From NCBI GenBank assembly GCA_964625245.1, contig CAZVAN010000005.1:1-40324 (forward strand): DNA of 40,324 bases. The letters run 5' to 3'. This stretch comes from CAZVAN01 sp964625245. Its GTDB lineage: Bacteria > Patescibacteriota > Saccharimonadia > Saccharimonadales > UBA10212. The first letter of the stretch is position 1. Every line of letters starts with the position of its first letter. Under the pieces are notes generated by a model, which was not told the origin of the DNA, searched no databases, and saw only the letters and a list, made by a program, of their open reading frames with translations. Shown here in pieces: positions 21,613 through 29,042 of the stretch. A program made the translations under genes and the position numbers.

Positions 21613-22747
21613 AATCTATTTGGACTACGCCGCGGCTACCCCCCTAGACGCTCGGGTGCTGAAGGCCATGGAGCCATATTTTTTTGAGAATTTCTATAAC
21701 CCATCGGCAACGTATCTGGTGGCTCGCGGGGTGCGCAAGGATCTGGAGCAGGCCAGGGGCAAGGTTGCACAATGCCTGGGCGCGCAGCCGGCCGAAATCA
21801 TTTTTACGTCCGGTGCTACTGAAGCTAACAATTTAGCAATTCGAGGTGTAGCCGAGGCCTATCCCGATAAGGAGATACTAATTAGCGCCATTGAACATGA
21901 ATCAATACTGGCTCCCGCTGCTTACGCTAAAGCTAAAGTTATCCCGGTTGATGAGCACGGCATACTGAAGCTGGATTGGCTGGCAAAAAATATTTCGAGT
22001 AGGACCGTTTTGGTTAGCATCATGCTGGTCAATAACGAGCTTGGCACGGTTCAGCCGCTACGGGCAGCTTCTGAGCTTATAGCCGAGGAGCGAAAAACCA
22101 GAAGCGGCAGCGGCAATAAAACTCCAATTTATCTGCACACCGACGCTGCTCAAGCCGCCAATTTTCTTGATTTGCATGTATCACGGCTGAACGTGGATTT
22201 AATGAGTATCAACGGCGGAAAAATCTACGGACCCAAACAAAGTGGTCTGCTTTACAAACGTGTGGAGGTTGAGTTGGCACCTCAAATTCTGGGTGGTGGC
22301 CAAGAGTTTGGATTTAGATCCGGAACCGAAAACGTACCCGGCGTCATCGGCCTGGCCGAAGCTTTGCAAATCGCCCAAAACGAGCGAATAAGCGAGTCTG
22401 ACAGAACTCGAAAATTGTTGCAAAAACTGGAGTCGGGAATATCCGGCATATACAAGATTGCGCTCATTAATGGCTCAAATAAGCACCGGGCACCGCACAT
22501 TTTAAGTGTGACATTTGATAGCCTAGATAACGAACGCCTAATGATAGAGCTTGATGAGAGAGGGATTGCCGTAGCTGTTGGCAGTGCTTGCAGCGCCAGT
22601 AACGATGAGCCATCGCACGTTTTAGCGGCCATTGGACTGAGCATTGAGCAAAGCCGCTCAACCTTGCGCTTTAGTCTAGGCCGGCAAACTACTGAAGCCG
22701 ACATCGCAACAACACTCAAAGTCCTTGGCGATTTACTTAGTGCCTAA
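21605..22747 (+). CDS. Cysteine desulfurase (IscS/NifS family)
   Basis: A 380-residue PLP enzyme that releases sulfur from cysteine as a persulfide, for tRNA thiolation and Fe-S work. It opens with YLDYAAATPLD. The sites HTDAAQA (PLP contact), GGKIYGPK (PLP lysine at about residue 206) and GSACSASNDEPSHVL (persulfide Cys at about residue 328) are all present. The usual His before the PLP lysine is Gly here (GGK, not SHK). The ATG overlaps the tatD stop (ATGAATAA), so it is coupled to metG-tatD. It likely supplies sulfur to MnmA, encoded 13 kb downstream. I chose 21605 because the longer frame from 21575 lies inside tatD and adds no family sequence. Confidence 0.95.
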   Translation: MNKIYLDYAAATPLDARVLKAMEPYFFENFYNPSATYLVARGVRKDLEQARGKVAQCLGAQPAEIIFTSGATEANNLAIRGVAEAYPDKEILISAIEHESILAPAAYAKAKVIPVDEHGILKLDWLAKNISSRTVLVSIMLVNNELGTVQPLRAASELIAEERKTRSGSGNKTPIYLHTDAAQAANFLDLHVSRLNVDLMSINGGKIYGPKQSGLLYKRVEVELAPQILGGGQEFGFRSGTENVPGVIGLAEALQIAQNERISESDRTRKLLQKLESGISGIYKIALINGSNKHRAPHILSVTFDSLDNERLMIELDERGIAVAVGSACSASNDEPSHVLAAIGLSIEQSRSTLRFSLGRQTTEADIATTLKVLGDLLSA

Positions 22748-22773
22748 CAGTAGTGCTTTAAAAGCAAAAGCAG

Positions 22774-22779
22774 TATAAT
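22774..22779 (+). promoter_or_regulatory. -10 box of the F1-like ATPase operon
   Basis: A consensus TATAAT ten bases before the first ATG of the operon. No clear -35 box lies upstream; GCTTTAAAAGC before it is a short dyad. Confidence 0.55.
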
Positions 22780-22789
22780 AACCCCTAAG

Positions 22790-23617
22790 ATGAAAAATAG
22801 AGGTGCCAGATTGTTCACTCCGGCCTCGGCCAGAATTTGGGTTTGGCTGATAGCACTCGTGGCGATTGTAACCTTTGGACTTGCCACACCAGCCCACGCT
22901 GATAATGTAGTCCAAGGCTTTCAGTCTAAGGGGAATCTAACCCCAGGCTGGGTGGTTGCCCTAGATAAGACCAACGCGGAGATTGTCGAAGCCGCACCAG
23001 CCAGCGACTCTACCCAAATTTACGGTGTAGTAGTAGACCCCAGCGATGCGCCGTTGACGCTAAATCGTGGGTTGGGCGACCAAGTGTTTGTGGCCACCAG
23101 CGGCAACTACCCAGTGCTGGTCAGCACCGAACACGGAGCTATTAAACTTGGAGACTACCTGTCTATTTCATCTACCGATGGTATTGCTTCAATTGCCACC
23201 ACAGACAAGAAAACTATTCTTGGCCAGGCCACGGCCGGATTTGACGGCAAGAAGGATGTTATTACTACAGCTGGCGGTGCCTCAATTGGCAAAATTGTGG
23301 TAAATATCAGCCCAAGAAAGAATCCTTTAGTAAAAAATGACGTGGTTATACCAGGTTTTTTGCGGAAAGTCGGAGAATCTATAGCCGGTAAGCCGGTTTC
23401 AGCTCTAAAAATATACCTAGCCCTGGCCTTTATACTAGCCGCGGCGGTATTGGCTATGACCTTGCTCTACGCCGGGGTTAGGGGCGGCATGATTGCCATG
23501 GGCCGCAACCCCCTAAACCGCGGGCATATTATGAATAGCATGTTTAAGGTGATAACCGCCGCCGCTATGGTTTTCATTATCGGTCTTTTTGGAGTATATT
23601 TACTACTGAGAATATAA
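22790..23617 (+). CDS. c-subunit-like membrane hairpin fused to a secreted domain
   Basis: A 275-residue protein in the slot of atpE. Residues 1-37 are a signal peptide ending at PAHA-D. Residues 38-203 form a beta-rich extracytoplasmic domain, with GDYLSISSTDGIASIATTDK resembling domains of CPR surface proteins. Then come helix 1 (about 204-228), a polar loop with GRNPLNRG (238-245) and helix 2 (about 252-274). The hairpin length, orientation and GRNP loop match the F-ATPase c subunit, whose loop R-Q/N-P faces F1. Counting from the loop Arg, the carboxylate position of E. coli c (Asp61) falls on Ala, and no Asp or Glu lies in either helix; the glycine motif of helix 1 is also missing. Such a ring could not carry protons or sodium as known. 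An unrelated hairpin is the alternative. Confidence 0.7.
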   Translation: MKNRGARLFTPASARIWVWLIALVAIVTFGLATPAHADNVVQGFQSKGNLTPGWVVALDKTNAEIVEAAPASDSTQIYGVVVDPSDAPLTLNRGLGDQVFVATSGNYPVLVSTEHGAIKLGDYLSISSTDGIASIATTDKKTILGQATAGFDGKKDVITTAGGASIGKIVVNISPRKNPLVKNDVVIPGFLRKVGESIAGKPVSALKIYLALAFILAAAVLAMTLLYAGVRGGMIAMGRNPLNRGHIMNSMFKVITAAAMVFIIGLFGVYLLLRI

Positions 23618-23636
23618 GGATAAAAAGTACCAAAAA

Positions 23637-24263
23637 ATGAACACAGGTGGGCTAGTTTTAATAATAGGATCGTTGCTTAGTACGGCGGCGGCCTTTATCT
23701 GGCTAATATGGCGGCTGGATGGGCGGGCTCCTGCTAAGGCCAAAACCTTGGACGGCCAGATAGAAAAGGTGGCCACCGAAGATGTTGAGCACATTTTCAA
23801 TAATGAGTTCCGTGAGGAACTGCGTAACCGTGGCCGGTTACACTTTGAGAAAATTATCGGTGAGAATGCCATGTTTCTGCAGCAGGATTTGCGAGAAACC
23901 ACTTCCCAACTTAATGACTATATGCGTACCGAGCTGACTCGCACCCTTCAAGATGAGTTTAAAAAATACGAGCAGTCAATATCCGACGCCAAACAGATAG
24001 CTCTAGGCTCGATTGAAAAGACCATCACCACCATTGAACAGCAGCGAACCTTCATGGAGCAGCAGTTGCAGTCCCAGGCGCAGGCCAACAAGGAACATAT
24101 GATAAAGCAGTTTGAGCAGGATATGGCCACAATCGTTAACCACTATGTAGTCAAAGCTATTGGCGATCAAATAGACCTGTCCGACCAGTTGGAATATATC
24201 TTGGGGCAGCTGGAGGCCAACAAGGCCGCCATAATTGAGGATGTCCGCAATGGAACTGCTTAA
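23637..24263 (+). CDS. b-subunit-like stalk protein
   Basis: A 208-residue protein with one N-terminal membrane helix (GLVLIIGSLLSTAAAFIWLIW, with a short outside tail) and a long charged helical region. The layout of the F-ATPase peripheral stalk subunit b is clear: a membrane anchor, a coiled coil at about 80-165 (for example TTIEQQRTFMEQQLQSQAQA) and a C-terminal tail that would bind delta. It is longer than usual b subunits (about 160 residues). Sequence motifs of b are generally weak, so the call rests on layout and gene order. It starts 19 bases after the c-like gene and its end overlaps the delta gene by 14 bases. Confidence 0.75.
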   Translation: MNTGGLVLIIGSLLSTAAAFIWLIWRLDGRAPAKAKTLDGQIEKVATEDVEHIFNNEFREELRNRGRLHFEKIIGENAMFLQQDLRETTSQLNDYMRTELTRTLQDEFKKYEQSISDAKQIALGSIEKTITTIEQQRTFMEQQLQSQAQANKEHMIKQFEQDMATIVNHYVVKAIGDQIDLSDQLEYILGQLEANKAAIIEDVRNGTA

Positions 24264-24744
24264 ACTTAAATTGCCGCTGGGAGTAGTTGACCAAGGCGAT
24301 GTTATGCGGTTGGCGCGTGAGCTAGGGGCGCTTGACGATTTTTTCGTCGGGGCTGCCGTCCGTAAAGCCGGATCACCGCAACAACCGCCAAAAACTACCC
24401 GTCTGCTTGGTCAATTGGCTGAAGCCAACGGAGCTAACCTACTGGAAAAAAGCGACAGGGCGGTTTTGAAGCTCGGACTTGAGAACCTAATTGAAAATGC
24501 ACCGGTAGTGCATATGAGTTTTGCCAGTGAGCCGTCACCAAAATCGGTCGAGCCTATCCTGGATTGGTTCCGCAGACAGGTCCATCCACAGACACTGCTG
24601 CAAGTTGGATTGGCGCCGTCAATCGCCGCTGGCTGTGTACTTAGAACGCCCAATAAATTCTTCGATTTGAGTATCCGGGTTCACCTGCAAAAACAGGCTC
24701 ACTTTCTTAACGAACTAATCTCTGGAGTGGTTGATGGACGCTAA
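24250..24744 (+). CDS. F1 ATPase delta-like subunit
   Basis: A 164-residue protein in the atpH slot between b-like and alpha genes. The C-terminal part, LAPSIAAGCVLRTPNKFFDLSIRVHL, matches the delta/OSCP C-terminal strand pair (usually PSLIGGxxxRxGDxxxDxSxxxxL). The N-terminal half is helical, as in the domain that caps alpha. In F-ATPases delta links the stalk to the top of the alpha-beta ring. The possible starts are ATG 24241 and ATG 24250; both overlap the end of the b-like gene. Its own end overlaps the alpha start by 11 bases. The conserved stator connection suggests that the machine resists rotation torque like a true rotary ATPase. Confidence 0.8.
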   Translation: MELLKLKLPLGVVDQGDVMRLARELGALDDFFVGAAVRKAGSPQQPPKTTRLLGQLAEANGANLLEKSDRAVLKLGLENLIENAPVVHMSFASEPSPKSVEPILDWFRRQVHPQTLLQVGLAPSIAAGCVLRTPNKFFDLSIRVHLQKQAHFLNELISGVVDGR

Positions 24745-26284
24745 TGCCCAAAAACACTTCAAAAGTTTTGTAGACGCTGGCAATCCTGTCGGCGAAGTTA
24801 TCGCGGTTGATAGTTTCCGAGTTCAGGTCAAAGGCATGCAGCCGGTTAATACCCACTCCCTGGTAGTTTTTGAAGATGGCAGTAAAGGCTTTGTGCACCA
24901 CATTTTAGAAGACCGCGTAGTGGTGCTGCATCTGGGCAATGTTACTTTGAAGGCCGGCATGTTGGTGGTGGTTCAGAGTGATAAGCTACTGGCTAAAGTC
25001 GGTAAAGATTTTATTGGACGGGTAGTATCGGTAACCGGTGAGCCGCTAGACGGCAAAGGTGCTATTGCGGCCGATGCCAGCTGGCCAATTTTTAACGGCG
25101 CCCCGCCAATTTACCAACGCGAACTACTGACCACCCAGCTGGAAACCGGCATCACGCTTATAGACGCCCTTTTTCCGATTGTCCGCGGCCAGCGTCTGGC
25201 GCTACTGGGCGACAGTAAGTCCGGCAAGTCGACTGTTGCCTCGCAGATTGCCATCAACCAGCGAAACACCGACCAAATAGCCGTTTACGTTCTGATTTCC
25301 AAGCGCCGCAGCGATGTTGAGGCGCTTATCGCCCGGCTGGTTAACAATAAAGCCATGGAAAAAACCATCGTCATTGTCTCGACCATTTTTGAGTCACTGG
25401 TTATGAGCTATCTGGCGCCTTACGTCGGTTGCGCTATGGCCGAGTACCTCTGGCAAAAAGAAGATACTGACACTATTATTCTCTATGACGACCTGACTAC
25501 CCACGCTCATGCCTACCGCGAAATCGCTCTACTGTCTGGTTCTAGCCCCGGCCGCGATAGCTATCCCGGCGACATGTTCCATGCCCACTCAAGTTTGCTG
25601 GAGCGGGCCGGGCGACTAGCCAGCAATAAAAAGCATCTAACCTCGGTACCGGTAGTTATGGCCGATGGCGGCGACATAACCAGCTACCTGCCAACCAACA
25701 TTATGTCGATTACTGACGGTCAGTGGATTCTTGACATGGATGTTTTCCGCGAGGGTCTGCGCCCGGCTATTAATATCGGCCTGTCGGTTACCCGTGTCGG
25801 TACGGTTGGCCACTCTGATCGTCAAAAAGATCAAAACAAACGGACCGTCCAGGCCTTATCGGCCTATGAAGAGGCTAAGGAATTCGCCCAATTCGGTTCG
25901 GAAATGGCCCTAAACAGCCAGGGCTCCATCATTTTAGGCAACCGCATTCGCGAAGCATTTACCCAGATACCAGGCGAAACCTATAGCTTAATAGAGGAAC
26001 AGCTACTGCTTGGAATTGTTTTGGATTCCGACCCTAACCAGTCGCTTGATATCACTAAACTCAAAGAAACCATTAAACAAAACTCAGCCCAAATTAAAGC
26101 TGACACCGACTTTGACAAAGTTTTTGGCCAGCTAAAAACTCAGTTTTTGCCGGCGCCCAAGCCAGCCGCGCCGGCTCCAGTGGCCACTCCAAGTCTACCC
26201 ACTGATGTCCCTGTAGCGCCGCAGCCCAAGCCAGCCGCGCCGGCTCCAGCCGCTCCCGCGGCTACCAAGGAGGCCGCCAAGTGA
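24734..26284 (+). CDS. F1-like ATPase alpha subunit with Pro/Ala-rich tail
   Basis: A 516-residue alpha subunit. The beta-barrel start is followed by Walker A GDSKSGKST (159-167; usual GDRQTGKT), the alpha signature PGRDSYPGDMFHAHSSLLERAGR (272-294) and the arginine finger in LSVTRVG (Arg354). Nucleotide binding and catalytic help to beta should therefore be intact. Two oddities stand out: TTHAHAYREIALL replaces the usual SKQAVAYR segment, and residues 472-516 form a Pro/Ala/Lys tail with PKPAAPAP twice, encoded by a 25-bp direct repeat. No standard alpha has such a tail; it may reach a partner or the envelope. The start ATG 24734 overlaps delta, and the end overlaps gamma (GTGA). Confidence 0.92.
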   Translation: MDANAQKHFKSFVDAGNPVGEVIAVDSFRVQVKGMQPVNTHSLVVFEDGSKGFVHHILEDRVVVLHLGNVTLKAGMLVVVQSDKLLAKVGKDFIGRVVSVTGEPLDGKGAIAADASWPIFNGAPPIYQRELLTTQLETGITLIDALFPIVRGQRLALLGDSKSGKSTVASQIAINQRNTDQIAVYVLISKRRSDVEALIARLVNNKAMEKTIVIVSTIFESLVMSYLAPYVGCAMAEYLWQKEDTDTIILYDDLTTHAHAYREIALLSGSSPGRDSYPGDMFHAHSSLLERAGRLASNKKHLTSVPVVMADGGDITSYLPTNIMSITDGQWILDMDVFREGLRPAINIGLSVTRVGTVGHSDRQKDQNKRTVQALSAYEEAKEFAQFGSEMALNSQGSIILGNRIREAFTQIPGETYSLIEEQLLLGIVLDSDPNQSLDITKLKETIKQNSAQIKADTDFDKVFGQLKTQFLPAPKPAAPAPVATPSLPTDVPVAPQPKPAAPAPAAPAATKEAAK

Positions 26285-27129
26285 GGTCGCTAGTTGAAAT
26301 CGGCCGGGAACGTGACTCCATGGCTACCATGGGTAAGTTAACTAGCGCCTTTGAAGGCATTGCCAGCATGCGTATCGCCCAAATTAAGGATCAGGTTCTG
26401 CAGAGCCAGTCCTTTTTCGGCGAGCTGTGGCGTATCTATAGCCAGATAAACGTCAACACCCTGTTTAACTTTGGACGCCATGACGCCGACTTTATTCCAA
26501 TTCAAAAAGAGTTGCTGATTCTGATAACTAGCGAGGGCAGTTTTAGTGGTGACATCGACCAGCGGCTAATCAAAGAAGCTCTTACGTCCTATAGCCCGGA
26601 GAAAAACGACATCGTAGTCATTGGTCACCACGGCGCCGTTCAGTTAGCACAAAACAATATAGCCTATCTGCGCAGTTTCAAAACTCCTCAAAAAGACATC
26701 AACATCAACGTTACGCCGCTCACGGCCATTGCTCAGAAATACACCTCCAGCAGAGTTTTCTATCAAAATTACATCTCGCTTACCGAACAGCGCATCAAAA
26801 GTATTCAACTGGGCACAGCCGTTACCAGCCGGGGCCGGCAAGTAGCCGCCGGTCCGGACACTATCACCGAAAAGAATTATATTTTTGAACCGAGCAGCTA
26901 CGATGTTGTCAATCACCTGGAGCGCTCGATGATGCAAATTATGCTATCCGAGCTGATTCTGGAATCCAAATTGGCTCAGTATGCCAGCCGTTTCAAGGCT
27001 ATGACAGCCGCTGAGAGTAAGGCCTCTGAGCGTTTACTGGAACTGGTGCTGTATTTTAACCGCGAAAAACGGCACATCAAAGACGAACGGCTAAAAGAAA
27101 TAATGAACGGGCTGAGGAACTCCAGATGA
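26281..27129 (+). CDS. F1-like ATPase gamma subunit
   Basis: A 282-residue central-stalk protein. Both terminal helices of gamma are recognisable: the N-terminal LVEIGRERDSMATMGKLTSAFE stands in for the usual EIRxRIxSVxNTxKIT, and the C-terminal LVLYFNREKRHIKDERLKEI for the usual YNRxRQAxITxEL. The middle nucleotide-fold domain has LLILITSEGSFSGDID where normal gamma has ITSDRGLCGGLN, so the conserved GGLN is lost. Overall identity to ordinary gamma is low, the strongest drift among the F1 genes apart from epsilon. In F1 this subunit is the rotating shaft. The GTG start overlaps the alpha stop, and its stop overlaps the beta ATG (ATGA), so translation is tightly coupled. Confidence 0.85.
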   Translation: MRSLVEIGRERDSMATMGKLTSAFEGIASMRIAQIKDQVLQSQSFFGELWRIYSQINVNTLFNFGRHDADFIPIQKELLILITSEGSFSGDIDQRLIKEALTSYSPEKNDIVVIGHHGAVQLAQNNIAYLRSFKTPQKDININVTPLTAIAQKYTSSRVFYQNYISLTEQRIKSIQLGTAVTSRGRQVAAGPDTITEKNYIFEPSSYDVVNHLERSMMQIMLSELILESKLAQYASRFKAMTAAESKASERLLELVLYFNREKRHIKDERLKEIMNGLRNSR

Positions 27130-28445
27130 ACCCAGGCGCTATAACCGAGGTAAGGGACTTAATTGTCAGAGTTCAGTTTGACGAGGATCAGCCGGAAATT
27201 GGTGAGATACTCCACGCCCAGAGTCCCAACAAAGGGTTGCTATTGGTTAGCAGTCTGGCGTCCGGCAATATGGCCGTTTGTCTAAACGTCCTGGAAGATC
27301 GAAGTTTGCAAAAAAATATGGCCGTCAAACGGTCCGGTAAGGGCCTGGAAGTTCCAGTCGGCGAGATAACCATTGGGCGTATTTTTGATGCCTTGGGCCG
27401 GCCTTTGGACGGCAAGCCGTTTCAGGATTCCAAGGATGTACCTAAGCGTAATATCTTCAAAACTCCTCTTTCTACAATGAGCTTTAAGACTAGTGCTCCA
27501 GATATTTTGGAGACCGGCATCAAAGTTATAGACTTTTTCGCGCCGCTGCTAAAGGGGCGCAAAATGGGAATTATCGGTGGTGCCGGTGTTGGTAAAACCG
27601 TGCTGACCATGGAGCTTATCCATAACATAGCCAAGTCCGGGCAGGGCCTATCATTCTTTACTGGTATCGGTGAGCGTATCCGTGAAGGGCACGAACTTTA
27701 TGACACGCTTAAAAAGGGCAATCTGCTGGGCAGCACTTGTATGGTTTTTGGCCAAATGGACCAAAACCCCGTACCCCGTGTTTTGGTGGCTCTAGCGTCA
27801 GTTACTAACGCTGAATATTTTCGTGATGAAAAGAAAAAAGACATCCTGTTCTTTGCCGATAACATGTACCGCTATATTCAGGCCCGCAACGAGCTTTCCA
27901 CGCTGCTAGAACAAGTGCCAAGTGAAGGCGGCTATGAGCCAACAATCTTTTCTGATGTTAAAGTTTTGCAGGACCGTCTGAGCAGCAATGAAAACGGCTC
28001 CATCACCTCTATCCAGACCATTTACGTGCCGGCAGACGACCTCAGTGACCCGGCGGTGCTAATGATTCAGCACGAGCTGGACGGTACCATTGTGCTGTCC
28101 CGCAAAGTGGCCGAACAGGGTATCCGCCCGGCGGTTGACCTTATCCGCACCACTTCAAGCCTGCTTAGCACCGAGCTGGTGGGCGAGCGCCACTATAAAC
28201 TCTCAGCTGAAGTTCAAAAACTACTGCAAAAATACGAATCACTAAGAAGCATAATTGCCATTATTGGTGAGAACGAACTAAGCCCGGCCGACCGCACCGA
28301 CTTTAGAAAAGCCAAAGAGCTAATTCAATATTTCAACCAGGATATGTTTGTAACCGAGAAAATTATGAATAAAAAAGGCCAATACTTCACACGTGACGAA
28401 ACGCTGAACGGGATTGAGCAAATACTGGCGAAGACAAATCTATGA
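27126..28445 (+). CDS. F1-like ATPase beta subunit
   Basis: A 439-residue catalytic beta subunit, shorter than the usual 460-480. Walker A is GGAGVGKT (151-158). The catalytic GERIREG has Glu183 and the usual Arg187. LFFADNMYRYIQA and YVPADDLSDPA (300-310) are canonical, so ATP hydrolysis is likely. Differences touch coupling: the DELSEED loop is NELSPAD (383-389), MNEPPGARARV is MDQNPVPRVLV (211-221), and PAVDPLDSTSR is PAVDLIRTTSS. Such drift resembles the F1-like ATPases of Mollicutes that work without a normal F0, although no close relation is claimed. The gene overlaps gamma and epsilon by four bases each. Confidence 0.93.
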   Translation: MNPGAITEVRDLIVRVQFDEDQPEIGEILHAQSPNKGLLLVSSLASGNMAVCLNVLEDRSLQKNMAVKRSGKGLEVPVGEITIGRIFDALGRPLDGKPFQDSKDVPKRNIFKTPLSTMSFKTSAPDILETGIKVIDFFAPLLKGRKMGIIGGAGVGKTVLTMELIHNIAKSGQGLSFFTGIGERIREGHELYDTLKKGNLLGSTCMVFGQMDQNPVPRVLVALASVTNAEYFRDEKKKDILFFADNMYRYIQARNELSTLLEQVPSEGGYEPTIFSDVKVLQDRLSSNENGSITSIQTIYVPADDLSDPAVLMIQHELDGTIVLSRKVAEQGIRPAVDLIRTTSSLLSTELVGERHYKLSAEVQKLLQKYESLRSIIAIIGENELSPADRTDFRKAKELIQYFNQDMFVTEKIMNKKGQYFTRDETLNGIEQILAKTNL

Positions 28446-28714
28446 ATACTGCTCCTGCCACCGCTGCACCAAGCATGCAAATCAAAGTCTGGGCGCCGTT
28501 TAGGGTCTATTATGACGGGGTAGCGAGCAGTGTTTCAGCCAAAAATACTACTGGCGAATTTGATGTTTTGCCGCACCACAAAAACTTCATTACGCTGCTG
28601 AGTCCCTGCAATATCACCGTCCGGCTAGACAGTAAGCCGGATTTTGTTCTGCCTATTACACGTGGCATCATGCACGTCAAAGCCGACAAAACCATCGTCT
28701 TCTTGGATGTCTAA
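28442..28714 (+). CDS. F1-like ATPase epsilon subunit, N-terminal domain only
   Basis: A 90-residue protein matching the N-terminal beta-sandwich of epsilon: KVWAPFRVYYDGVASSVSAKNTTGEFDVLPHHKNFITLLSP follows the family TPxxxxYxGxxxxVxxPxxxGxFGVLPGHxPxxxxLxP, and ITRGIMHVKADKTIVFLD ends the sandwich. The C-terminal two-helix domain (about 45 residues), which inhibits hydrolysis in normal epsilon, is missing. An enzyme without it would be free to hydrolyse ATP. The N-terminal 12 residues (NTAPATAAPS) are extra and Pro/Ala-rich, like the alpha tail. It overlaps beta by four bases and is the last gene of the operon; strong hairpins follow. Confidence 0.88.
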   Translation: MNTAPATAAPSMQIKVWAPFRVYYDGVASSVSAKNTTGEFDVLPHHKNFITLLSPCNITVRLDSKPDFVLPITRGIMHVKADKTIVFLDV

Positions 28715-28717
28715 TCC

Positions 28718-28788
28718 TTGAGGACAAACCTAACGGTTTTTCCTCAACGCTGCTTTCGGAATAAATCCGAATCCGCTCGACGAGCGGA
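28718..28788. terminator. Three consecutive hairpins between convergent operons
   Basis: 28718-28747 pairs TTGAGGA-C-AAACC with GGTTT-T-TCCTCAA around TAAC. 28755-28771 pairs TTCGGA with TCCGAA. 28772-28788 pairs TCCGCTC with GAGCGGA around GAC. The first is the likely end of the ATPase transcript although its T run is inside the stem; the others may end the minus-strand transcript. Confidence 0.6.
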
Positions 28789-28794
28789 CCGCGG

Positions 28795-29038
28795 CTACTC
28801 TTTTTCCCTTCGCGATCGAGCTTTACTGTATGACCATGACCGATAAAACATTGTAGCTAGAGCTGTAAAAAATAGGGCGCAAATGAGTAAAATAAGATCT
28901 TTTGTGTCAAAAAATATTGCCGGTCGTCTGGTGAGTATCGGCGTACACGCCTCCGTTGTATTCTGAAACATAGAAGGCAACCCAGAGGGTTGTGGCCAAG
29001 ATGCCGGATATCCATACAGTCAACGCGTTCTTTTTCAT
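28795..29038 (-). CDS. Small two-helix membrane protein requiring a +1 frameshift
   Basis: Two frames join into one sensible protein. ATG 29038 opens a 43-residue frame (MKKNALTVWISGILATTLWV, a membrane helix, then an outside segment ending HQTTGNIF) that stops at TGA 28907-28909. The frame one base ahead continues at once as DTKDLILLICALFFTALATM and ends RSRREKE. A +1 slip at TTT-TGA-C gives 80 residues with two membrane helices and basic ends inside. The site resembles the prfB frameshift context CTT-TGA-C and has six T in a row, but there is no clear Shine-Dalgarno upstream. Alternatives are a sequencing indel in the T6 run or a truncated peptide. It lies four bases after the 332-residue surface gene, probably the same operon. 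Confidence 0.5.
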
Positions 29039-29042
29039 AAAT

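Noticed and set aside
22790..28714. Ordinary F1F0 ATP synthase operon
   Set aside because: No a-subunit gene, no c subunit with a carboxylate, and drifted coupling motifs. It remains possible that the missing parts are elsewhere, which the findings state.
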